From a virus, in IMG/VR virus record IMGVR_UViG_3300035698_005274, positions 1 through 24,807 of that record: 24,807 nt of DNA. One strand, written 5' to 3'. The notes beneath the pieces are model-generated. The model saw only the letters and a list, made by a program, of their open reading frames with translations. It ran no database searches and was not told the origin of the DNA. Positions 1-5,077 of the stretch are shown in pieces. The position numbers were made by a program, and so were the translations under genes. Position 1 is the stretch's first letter. Each line of letters begins with the position of its first letter.

Positions 1-137
1 CCATACTTCTTGATAGCTCTTTTCAAAATTTTACCAGATCCCATATAATCATCTTCAAGATTATCTGTTTTATGACATCCAATATAAATCTTACCATTTA
101 CTAAGTTTGTTGTTTTATATATTATATGTTTCTTCAT
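1..137 (-). CDS. GIY-YIG endonuclease-type protein, 3' part cut by window edge
   Basis: The visible 45 residues begin [20 protein letters not shown] and continue with a G-S-G-K-I-L-x-x-A-I-x-K-Y-G segment. This is the usual order of the GIY-YIG nuclease fold found in free-standing phage homing endonucleases. The ATG lies at 135-137 and the gene runs off the left end, so the DNA-binding domain is unseen. It is the first of three such genes in the window. Family assignment is firm; target site and activity are unknown. Confidence 0.8.
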   Translation of the reverse strand, partial: MKKHIIYKTTNLVNGKIYIGCHKTDNLEDDYMGSGKILKRAIKKY

Positions 138-169
138 ACAACTATTTATAATAGTTCGATAAAAAAATG

Positions 170-243
170 TGCTGATGGGTGGACTTGAACCACCGACCTC
201 ACTACTTATGAAATAGGTGTTCTACCTACTGAACTACACCAGC
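170..243 (-). tRNA. tRNA-Met/Ile2 (anticodon CAT)
   Basis: On the minus strand the acceptor GCTGGTG pairs with CATCAGC, followed by a GTTC/GAAC D-stem, an anticodon loop TTCATAA and a T-arm GGTGG/CCACC. The anticodon is CAU, so it is Met, or Ile if C34 is modified to lysidine. The anticodon stem has a mismatch at its top pair (C/T). The 3' CCA is not encoded. Confidence 0.85.
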
Positions 244-249
244 ATTATC

Positions 250-471
250 TTAATTAATACAAACAGCATTAACTTCTATTTCTTCTACATATTCGATATT
301 TGCTGTTAAAAAAATACCATCTTCTGTATATTCACCCATTGAAGGTGTATAATTAACAAAATGAAAACTATTACCCTCATCATCACCACCAAATATCACA
401 TCCATTTTCATAGATTCTGGGTGTTCTTTTGTGTACTTTATTAACTCTTGGATATACTTTTTAAATTTCAT
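250..471 (-). CDS. Small conserved phage protein ending in AVCIN
   Basis: This 73-residue acidic protein begins MKFKKYIQEL, has a central GGDDEGNSFHF segment and ends NAVCIN with TAA. That layout (an N-terminal helix, an M-x-V-I strand, a D-D-E-G-N turn and a C-terminal AVCIN) recalls small phage proteins of unknown function. A Shine-Dalgarno AAAGGATAAAAG precedes the ATG. The gene sits between tRNA-Val and tRNA-Met. The start resembles the MKFKxYLxE head-targeting leaders seen at the right end, but the body looks like a different family, so that likeness may be chance. Confidence 0.7.
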   Translation of the reverse strand: MKFKKYIQELIKYTKEHPESMKMDVIFGGDDEGNSFHFVNYTPSMGEYTEDGIFLTANIEYVEEIEVNAVCIN

Positions 472-542
472 CTTTTATCCTTTGTTTAAATATGAATCTT
501 ATTTACTCTGTATGAACCCATCTATTCAAATTACCTTGTTTT

Positions 543-618
543 TGGTAGGGGTAAATGGAATTGAACCAATCACTTCTTGGATGTAAGCCAAGCGCTCTAC
601 CATATGAGCTATACCCCC
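543..618 (-). tRNA. tRNA-Val (anticodon TAC)
   Basis: Acceptor GGGGGTA pairs with TACCCCT (a G-U first pair), D-stem GCTC/GAGC, anticodon stem CTTGG/CCAAG around loop CTTACAT. The T-arm has one T-T mismatch. CCA is encoded at 543-545. Confidence 0.9.
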
Positions 619-624
619 ATAAAA

Positions 625-699
625 TGGTAGGTCCAAAGGGAATCGAACCCTTATTGACGGGTTAAAAACCCGATATTCTTCCGTTGAATTATGAACCTA
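625..699 (-). tRNA. tRNA-Lys (anticodon TTT)
   Basis: Acceptor TAGGTTC pairs with GGACCTA, the anticodon loop is TTTTTAA and the T-arm is AAGGG/CCCTT. The anticodon UUU reads both Lys codons. CCA is encoded. The first three bases of this tRNA are TAG and lie in frame with the upstream YqeY-like gene, so they may also be its stop codon. Confidence 0.9.
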
Positions 700-1113
700 A
701 ATTGTTAATCATTTATTTTTTAATATTTGTGACAATTTTCCTTTATCAACATTAAAACCATCTTCTTCTAAAATTGTAATAACTGGTTTCATCATTTGCA
801 TTGGATTTTTAAATAACATTTCTGATGTTGCTAATGCCTGATTAATAGCCACTTTCATGTCAATTTCGTTTGCTTCTTGTGGAAGAAAACTTTTTAAATA
901 TTCTATTTCTCTTATTGATTCTTCATCATTAGGTACATTGCTAAGAACAATATTAATACTTTTAATAAGTTTCTTTATTACAGCAACACATTGAATATCA
1001 TTAATAGGTTTACCATCATCTATTCTATTGAATTCACCTAACATAAATCTTAAAAAACTTCTTTTCCATGTTATTTTTGAATCTTTTAACAATTTTTTAA
1101 TTTTCTTTTCCAT
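697..1113 (-). CDS. GatB/YqeY-domain-like protein
   Basis: The protein has about 138 residues when TGA at 709-711 is read as Trp; it then gains the tail W-L-T-I and stops at TAG 697-699, inside tRNA-Lys. With a TGA stop it would be 134 residues. The segment EIEYLKSFLPQEANEIDMK and the C-terminal KLSQILKN resemble YqeY-like proteins, which share a helical domain with the GatB tail and are linked to tRNA metabolism; its setting among tRNA genes fits. The SD GAAAGGAGATGAT is strong. A structured RNA with its own promoter (1136-1290) lies directly upstream. The role in the phage is unknown. Confidence 0.65.
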
Positions 1114-1135
1114 ATCATCTCCTTTCTAATTTTAA

Positions 1136-1290
1136 AAAATGTGTCTAGTTGCAAGATCTGTTTTTACGACCAACGCTTATGATTGACTCTGGTCACTTTC
1201 GCTGATCAACTTAATGGTATCAGTAATTAGTCTTAGACCCTATATGGTAACTTTCTTTCCACTCTTACGAGTTAAGATTAGACACATTTT
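1136..1290 (-). ncRNA. Structured RNA, family A copy 1
   Basis: A perfect 12-bp inverted repeat (AAAATGTGTCTA at 1136-1147 and its complement at 1279-1290) closes a domain of about 155 nt. On the minus strand it contains a CUC-GUAA-GAG hairpin with a GNRA tetraloop, the block GAAAGAAAGUUACC, an ACC/GGU hairpin followed by UCUAAGACUAAUU, a CUGAU/AUCAG hairpin, a GACCA/UGGUC hairpin and the block ACAGAUCUUGCAA. The same order and the same conserved blocks occur at 9191-9347. A consensus promoter sits just upstream and a run of U follows the closing helix, which could act as its own terminator. The next gene starts about 20 nt later, so it could also be a leader. It matches no RNA family I recognise. 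Confidence 0.75.
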
Positions 1291-1302
1291 ATTTATAGAT
1301 AC

Positions 1303-1331
1303 ATATTACATCAATTAAATAATCTTGTCAA
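1303..1331 (-). promoter_or_regulatory. Sigma70-type promoter for family A RNA copy 1
   Basis: TTGACA and TAATAT are separated by 17 bp. The predicted start is about 6-9 nt before the closing helix of the RNA at 1136-1290. Confidence 0.8.
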
Positions 1332-1345
1332 TGATTATTTTAAAA

Positions 1346-1422
1346 TGGTGGACCAGAAGGGATTTGAACCCTTGACTTCCTCCTTGCAAAAGAGGCACTC
1401 TCCCAAACTGAGCTACAAGCCC
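1346..1422 (-). tRNA. tRNA-Ala (anticodon TGC)
   Basis: Acceptor GGGCTTG pairs with CTGGTCC and contains the G3-U70 wobble that marks tRNA-Ala, plus a U-U mismatch lower in the stem. Anticodon loop TTTGCAA, T-arm AAGGG/CCCTT, encoded CCA. Confidence 0.92.
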
Positions 1423-1428
1423 ATTTAA

Positions 1429-1517
1429 TGGTGGGAAATGATGGAATTGAACCACTCGTCGCCCTCTGAGATTTTTTATGACCAGAGTTTTACAGACTCC
1501 TACCCAGAACATCTCCC
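1429..1517 (-). tRNA. tRNA-Tyr (anticodon GTA)
   Basis: Acceptor GGGAGAT pairs with ATTTCCC. The anticodon loop is CTGTAAA. A long variable arm follows, as expected for bacterial tRNA-Tyr. CCA is encoded. It begins eight bases after the stop of the GIY-YIG gene at 1525. Confidence 0.88.
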
Positions 1518-1524
1518 ATAAATA

Positions 1525-2175
1525 CTATTTTCTACCTCTATTTCAACCTATATTTAAATATTCATTTAATTTTTCTTTTTCAATAAATTTAGTTTTATTG
1601 TTTTTATTAATTCATCTTCTGTTTTTTGATGAAATGCCTATTTTGTTTTTTGTTTCTTGTGATCTAGGTATGCCAATTTTTGCATTACTTAATTTTTTCT
1701 TGTGATTTTCTGACAATTTTATTCCCTTTTTTGGTGATTCCCTATTTGACATTGATTTGCTTATTTTCAATTTAGTTTCATCAGACATTTTTTTATTAAT
1801 ACGAGAATCTCTCATTTTGTTTTTTGTTTCTTGTGATAATATTTTTCCTTTACTTGATTTACTTATTTTCATTTTAATTTCATCTGTCCAACAACTACAT
1901 CCATTACCACCACCAGCAATATTATAAGTATTTCTACTATTAATAAATTTTTTATTAACTATTTTACTTTCTAAAAGATAAGCTTCTTCATAAGTATTAC
2001 AAAATTTAAGTATTGTTTTAATAAATTTTGATTTACCATATTTGTTAATAGCTTTATTTAAAATTTTACTTGAACCAAAATAGTTATCATTAAAATTATT
2101 TGTACCATGTACACCTATATATATTTTATCATTTATAGTGTTTTTAATCTTATATACAAAAATATAATCTTTCAT
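1525..2175 (-). CDS. GIY-YIG homing endonuclease with NUMOD3-type repeats
   Basis: The protein has 216 residues when TGA is read as Trp. Residues 1-95 are a GIY-YIG nuclease domain (YIFVYKIKN, KIYIGVHG, YFGSSKILNKAINKYGK, and a Glu in the LLESKIV helix). Residues 110-190 hold repeated K-M-S-x-E-T-K-x-K-I-S-like units typical of NUMOD3 DNA-binding motifs. Two in-frame TGA codons occur near the end; read as Trp they give a tail with GW-N-RGRK, the kind of ending common in this family, before TAG at 1525-1527. A standard-code reading would cut the protein at 187 residues. It is a mobile gene placed between tRNA genes, with no sign that it lies inside an intron. Confidence 0.88.
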
Positions 2176-2225
2176 TATATAATAATCCTATTATAATTAA
2201 TTATGATTTTTTAAATTGAAATCAT

Positions 2226-2366
2226 AAAAACAATCCTTATTTAGTCTGATAACAAGGAAGAGTTGTTGCGCCCTTACGACTTTGGGGCATCGCAGTAAGG
2301 TTACTTTATGAAACATTAAGCCCCTGCTCAGTTTCAATGGAAGTCTTTACACATTGCTCCCATTCT
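2226..2366 (-). ncRNA. Structured RNA with predicted pseudoknot, downstream of tRNA-Gln
   Basis: The segment begins directly after the CCA of tRNA-Gln. On the minus strand it can form hairpins CAAUG/CAUUG and GAAAC/GUUUC. The loop of the second holds GGGGC, which is complementary to a later GCCCC, while CCUUAC between them pairs with a GUAAGG beyond it. The two helices interleave as in an H-type pseudoknot. The 3' end is a hairpin (AACAA and UCCUU pairing with AAGGA and UUGUU) followed by five U, which looks like an intrinsic terminator. No good reading frame covers it. It may be the 3' part of the tRNA-Gln transcript or a separate processed RNA. Short blocks (AAAGUAACC, AGACUAA) recall family A, but overall homology is not clear. 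Confidence 0.5.
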
Positions 2367-2441
2367 TGGAAGGGATTATGGGGTTTGAACCCATGTACTC
2401 AGCTTCAAAAGCTGATATCTGTTCCACTCGATTAAATCCCA
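2367..2441 (-). tRNA. tRNA-Gln (anticodon TTG)
   Basis: TGGGATT and AATCCCT form the acceptor with an open first pair (U1/U72); a weak first pair is typical of tRNA-Gln. D-stem ATC/GAT, anticodon stem TCAGC/GCTGA around loop TTTTGAA, T-arm ATGGG/CCCAT, encoded CCA. Confidence 0.88.
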
Positions 2442-2450
2442 ATATTTAAA

Positions 2451-2616
2451 TAAATAAGTTATGCTATAAACTCCCCACTTATCTGCAGTTCGAGGATCTC
2501 ATGCTAGTGTATCTTATCCTTATATGGGAGCTACCCATGATGGAAGTCGAGAACTAATTTAATGTTGTTTGACTCTATTACGAAAGAAACTGAACAACAC
2601 TAGCATAACTTATTTA
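2451..2616 (-). ncRNA. Structured RNA closed by a 16-bp helix, between a gene and tRNA-Gln
   Basis: A perfect 16-bp inverted repeat (TAAATAAGTTATGCTA at 2451-2466, complement at 2601-2616) encloses about 135 nt. The 5' strand of this helix on the minus strand, AUGCUAGUGU, is also perfectly complementary for 10 bases to ACACUAGCAU inside the domain, so the two helices are mutually exclusive. Other possible stems include GUUGUU/AACAAC. The stop codon of the upstream gene is the first three bases of the helix, and tRNA-Gln begins about ten bases after it. It may help processing of the tRNA or be a stable RNA; its function is unknown. Confidence 0.6.
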
Positions 2617-2850
2617 AATTTTAATTCTTATAATATAATCTTCTAATATATATTGTGTAAGATCTTTGAAATACCATGACTTTATTTTACACCACTTTTT
2701 TCCAAGTTTTCTTTCAAGTCTCATGGAAATCTTTTGCATCTTAAATCTGTACTCTCCAAGTTTATAATGACCAAACCTATCAGGATCACAAAAGTTGTTA
2801 TTCAAACAGTCCTTCAATTCATTGATATGTTTCTCTCTAAGCTTGTTCAT
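2614..2850 (-). CDS. Small basic protein of unknown function
   Basis: This protein has 78 residues, starts MNKLREKHINELKDCLNNNF and is rich in Lys, Arg and aromatic residues (KKWCKIKSWYFKDLTQYILEDY). It uses TGG for Trp and stops at TAA. It follows the 21-codon hydrophobic frame at 2852-2917 with one intervening base, and GGGGATATTAAA before the ATG can serve as SD. It is probably the last gene of the short operon driven from 3073-3101. I recognise no family. Confidence 0.65.
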   Translation of the reverse strand: MNKLREKHINELKDCLNNNFCDPDRFGHYKLGEYRFKMQKISMRLERKLGKKWCKIKSWYFKDLTQYILEDYIIRIKI

Positions 2851-2851
2851 T

Positions 2852-2917
2852 TTAATATCCCCAAAAGTTTATTACAATCCATATTATTACTATAATAGAT
2901 CCCCAAAATACCATCAT
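2852..2917 (-). CDS. Possible 21-residue membrane peptide
   Basis: The frame MMVFWGSIIVIIWIVINFWGY is almost wholly hydrophobic and long enough to span a membrane once. Its ATG overlaps the stop of the gene before it (TAATG), and its TAA is one base from the next ATG, so it fits exactly as the middle of a translationally coupled trio. No separate strong SD is seen. It could be a real small membrane peptide or spacer that happens to be open. Confidence 0.45.
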   Translation of the reverse strand: MMVFWGSIIVIIWIVINFWGY

Positions 2918-3039
2918 TACAAGTGTTCCTTATGTTTCTTGGTTCTGTTATATTTGGATTTATCCTTGAAATCAAAACCACAAGGTGGAACTGCTTTTCT
3001 TACATGTTTCATTTGATTATGTGGTTTCTTAACTTTCAT
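2917..3039 (-). CDS. Very basic 40-residue protein
   Basis: The frame begins MKVKKPHNQMKHVRKAVPPC and ends NRTKKHKEHL with TAA. About a third of its residues are Lys, Arg or His, which suggests nucleic acid binding. A textbook SD (AAGGGAG) lies seven bases before the ATG and a consensus promoter lies about 35 bases upstream, so expression is well supported. It has no recognised family. Confidence 0.68.
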   Translation of the reverse strand: MKVKKPHNQMKHVRKAVPPCGFDFKDKSKYNRTKKHKEHL

Positions 3040-3072
3040 ATTTAAACTCCCTTGTTTAATTATTATAGATAC

Positions 3073-3101
3073 ATAATACACCCTTTTAATCAAACTGTCA
3101 A
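3073..3101 (-). promoter_or_regulatory. Sigma70-type promoter
   Basis: TTGACA, 17 bp, TATTAT, followed by TATCTATAATAATTAAAC and the SD of the gene at 2917-3039. The leader sequence is shared with several other promoters in the window. Confidence 0.85.
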
Positions 3102-3124
3102 GTATTATTTTAATACCCTTAAAA

Positions 3125-3199
3125 TGGTAGTTCCTAGGGGAATTGAACCCCTACTCCAAGATTGAAGGTCTTGTGTCCTAACCGTTAGACGAAGGAACT
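3125..3199 (-). tRNA. tRNA-Glu (anticodon TTC), C at position 33
   Basis: Acceptor AGTTCCT pairs perfectly with AGGAACT. D-arm GTCTAACGGTTAGGAC, anticodon stem CAAGA/TCTTG and T-arm AGGGG/CCCCT are sound. The loop is CCTTCAA, so the nearly universal U33 is C. CCA is encoded. Confidence 0.9.
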
Positions 3200-3311
3200 A
3201 TATTTTTTCTTTAAAACATAATTTATATTTTTCCATTATATTTTTTACTCTTGTATAATTACCACCTTTAGGTGGTAATTTAACTTTAAATAAAGATCTT
3301 CACTGAAAATC
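3198..3311 (-). pseudogene. Coding-like fragment between tRNA-Glu and tRNA-Leu
   Basis: A frame open from the end of tRNA-Leu to a TAG inside tRNA-Glu reads, with TGA as Trp, DFQWRSLFKV then KLPPKGGNYTRV then KNIMEKYKLCFKEKI. The G-G-N-Y-T-x-V-K pattern recalls the segment ahead of the nuclease core in some HNH endonucleases. There is no start codon except a late ATG and no room for an HNH core, so this is probably the remnant of a mobile endonuclease gene. A 10-bp inverted repeat, AATTACCACC and its complement, lies inside it. Confidence 0.35.
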
Positions 3312-3389
3312 TGGTACGGGATAAGAGATTCGAACTCTTAATTGTAGGAGGCTTAAACCCCTTGTGTATTCCAGTTCCACCAATCCCGT
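3312..3389 (-). tRNA. tRNA-Leu (anticodon TAA), short variable loop
   Basis: Acceptor ACGGGAT pairs perfectly with ATCCCGT. The D-arm GTG/CAC with a large loop is leucine-like. Anticodon stem AGGGG/CTCCT surrounds loop TTTAAGC. The variable region is only ACAATT, whereas bacterial tRNA-Leu normally has a long arm. A shifted reading of the loop would give UUA (a UAA reader), but its stem would contain two A-C mismatches. Confidence 0.8.
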
Positions 3390-3401
3390 AAATTTATATT
3401 T

Positions 3402-3540
3402 TGTAGTCCTATCAGGGAATCGAACCCCAACTTTTAGGTAGCCACACCTAAAGTCTGTAGACCTAATGGTTTAAAGTTGTCTATGTAATGTTAACATGTA
3501 TTAACCACACTTATTTCTTATCACCACCTACAGATAGAAC
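3402..3540 (-). ncRNA. tRNA-like RNA, family B copy 1 (about 139 nt)
   Basis: GTTCTAT at the 5' end pairs with ATAGGAC at the 3' end over seven base pairs. A T-arm TGGGG-TTCGATT-CCCTG directly precedes the 3' strand, exactly as in a tRNA. Between them lie about 100 nt in place of the D and anticodon arms: a GTTAA/TTAAC hairpin, TAGAC/GTCTA interleaved with AACTTT/AAAGTT (a possible pseudoknot), and TTTAGGT/ACCTAAA just before the T-arm. The 3' end is ACA, not CCA. It sits in the tRNA array with 7- and 12-nt spacers, so it should be excised like a tRNA. A related element occurs at 10447-10595. It could be a tmRNA-like molecule or a tRNA with an insertion; no tag frame was recognised. Confidence 0.6.
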
Positions 3541-3547
3541 ATATATT

Positions 3548-3623
3548 TGGTAGGAATGAAGGGATTCGAACCCTTAGATATGGAGGTCTAAGCTCCACGT
3601 GTATGCCGTTCCACCACATTCCT
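3548..3623 (-). tRNA. tRNA-Leu (anticodon TAG), short variable loop
   Basis: Acceptor AGGAATG pairs with CATTCCT, D-stem GTG/CAC, anticodon stem TGGAG/CTCCA around CTTAGAC, T-arm AAGGG/CCCTT, encoded CCA. The variable loop is TATCT, again short for a leucine tRNA. Anticodon UAG reads CUA; it is not an amber suppressor. Confidence 0.87.
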
Positions 3624-3644
3624 GTATTTCTTAATTCTAAAACT

Positions 3645-3673
3645 ATTATAATCTATTTATGCAAAGATATCAA
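3645..3673 (-). promoter_or_regulatory. Promoter for the Leu/tRNA-like/Leu/Glu array
   Basis: TTGATA, 17 bp, TATAAT, located 22 bp before tRNA-Leu(TAG). It follows the terminator at 3683-3714, so it starts a new transcription unit. Confidence 0.7.
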
Positions 3674-3682
3674 CAAATAAAA

Positions 3683-3714
3683 AAAGGGTATCTAAATTAA
3701 ATCAGACACCCTTT
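3683..3714 (-). terminator. Intrinsic terminator after the Asn-rich protein gene
   Basis: AAAGGGTGTCT pairs with AGATACCCTTT (one G-U pair) around a 10-nt loop, followed on the minus strand by a run of T. Confidence 0.8.
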
Positions 3715-3743
3715 ATTTAATTTATTATGTTTTTACATGTCAG

Positions 3744-4733
3744 CTAAAACAGTTTAATGAAATTAAACGCTTGTGATGCCATACCCTTATAACCAGAATT
3801 ACCAAATATAAAACCAAACAATCCACTTCCTGTTCCATTTCCTTGAGTTCCTGTGCCAGCTCCACCACCACCAACATTTACTCCTCTTTGTTGAAACTGT
3901 CTGTCTGATCCTTGTTGGATGAGTAACATATGAGTAGCTCCTCTATCCATCCCTGCTAAAGCATTTTTTGCAAATAAGCCAACTGAATTACTATATTTAT
4001 TTGTACATACAGAAGGACCACATCCAAAGTCTACCATTGAATTTCCTTGTGGTTTTTCAAAAAGAACTGTAATTTTATCTGTTGGTTCATATTTACCTTT
4101 TTTAACTTTCCATCTTATACCAAGTTTCTTCCCAGTACTTTTACTTGATAACATCTCTTCAGCTTCTTCTCTTGTTACTGTTGCGGAAAATGTGGTGATT
4201 TGTTCTAATGGAACATATTGAGATCCGTTTTCTTTCTTTTCATTATATCCTTGTGCTGGTGCTGTGACTGTTATGTTAATAGGTTGAATTTTATCTTCAA
4301 CTATTGTATTGTCAATTAATTTAACATCTGTTTTCTGTACATTAGCTTGTTTAGTTTTATTAACATTCTTATTTGCATTTAAATTAAGATTTGCATTTTT
4401 ATTAACATTCTTATTTGCATTTAAATTAAGATTTGCATTTTTATTAACATTCTTATTTGCATTTAAATTAAGATTATTATTCTTATTAATACTTGTTTGT
4501 TTCTGACCTTGTAATTGACCCTGTAATTGACCCTGAGCTTGTTTATTATTTGCATTTTGAGTAACTGGTATACTAGTAGCACCATAATTTATACCACCAT
4601 TAATATGATTATTACCTTGAATATTACCAGTACCACAAACAAAATTACCACCATTACCACCAGAAAAACCAATACCACTCATAACAAATAAACAAATAAT
4701 TGCTATCATAAAAACTTTTCACATTTTTTTCAT
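3744..4733 (-). CDS. Secreted or envelope protein with Asn/Lys repeats
   Basis: Read with TGA as Trp, the 329-residue protein starts MKKMWKVFMIAIICLFVMSG, a typical signal peptide (basic end, hydrophobic core). Stopping at that TGA would remove the signal. The ATG at 4731-4733 has an SD (GGAG). After a Gly/Asn-rich stretch come a Gln-rich segment (QLQGQLQGQ), then three near-identical 14-residue units built on N-A-N-K-N-V-N-K, a folded-looking central region with a C-G-P-S-V-C motif, and a Gly-rich tail. Export to the host envelope is inferred from the signal peptide. I recognise no family. The gene lies downstream of the reductase genes and ends at its own terminator. Confidence 0.7.
4357..4471. 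repeat. 42-bp tandem repeat, nearly three copies
   Basis: Units start at 4357, 4399 and 4441, each beginning TTATTAACATTCTTATTTGC. The last is cut short. They encode the 14-residue Asn/Lys repeats of the protein at 3744-4733 and are almost identical at DNA level, so copy number may vary by slippage or recombination. Confidence 0.95.
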
Positions 4734-4834
4734 ACTTGAAATCTCCATTTTTAAATTGTTAAATGTTAAATCATCAATACTATATCAATGATTTTATAAA
4801 TTACTTCTTTTATATATAATATTACCGCTATTAA

Positions 4835-5068
4835 TTACTTATGTAAACAATCTTTTATTTCTTCCGCATATTCATCTATTTTTTTACCCAATTGTTTTAA
4901 TGTCTTTATTTTATCATTTTCCTTAACCTGATCGTTTATTAATGATTTTACAACACTTCCAATAGAAGTAAAAAAGGTTTTCGTTTCATTTTTACCTTTC
5001 TTTTTATGTAAAATATATTGTTTACTATCCGATGTTAAATGATATTTAGCATTTATTTTAATATTCAT
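4835..5068 (-). CDS. Small lysine-rich protein after nrdJ
   Basis: This 77-residue protein begins MNIKINAKYHLTSDSKQYIL and continues with a basic KKKGKNE turn, an FFTSIGSVVKSLIND helix and a Lys/Glu-rich C-terminal helix. Its layout resembles short phage proteins that open with a K-Y-x-L-T-S-D-S-x-x-Y-I-L segment. Its ATG follows the reductase stop by nine bases with SD TAAGGAGAAAAT, so it belongs to the reductase operon. Function unknown. Confidence 0.7.
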   Translation of the reverse strand: MNIKINAKYHLTSDSKQYILHKKKGKNETKTFFTSIGSVVKSLINDQVKENDKIKTLKQLGKKIDEYAEEIKDCLHK

Positions 5069-5077
5069 ATTTTCTCC

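Noticed and set aside
170-243. UCA anticodon (UGA reader) in the first tRNA
   Set aside because: The loop contains TCA, but the register needed would break the anticodon stem. The normal register gives CAU.
1136-1290. RNase P RNA, group I intron or known riboswitch as identity of family A
   Set aside because: GAAAGU and ACAGA blocks recall RNase P, but the other conserved regions and the size do not fit. No intron core or known riboswitch motif was found.
1315-1512. Open frame across tRNA-Ala and tRNA-Tyr
   Set aside because: Both tRNAs are well formed and fill most of the frame.
3312-3389. UAA-suppressor reading of the tRNA-Leu anticodon loop
   Set aside because: Shifting the loop by one base would give anticodon UUA, but that needs two A-C mismatches in the stem. 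The UAA anticodon gives a fully paired stem, and UAA serves as a stop throughout the window.
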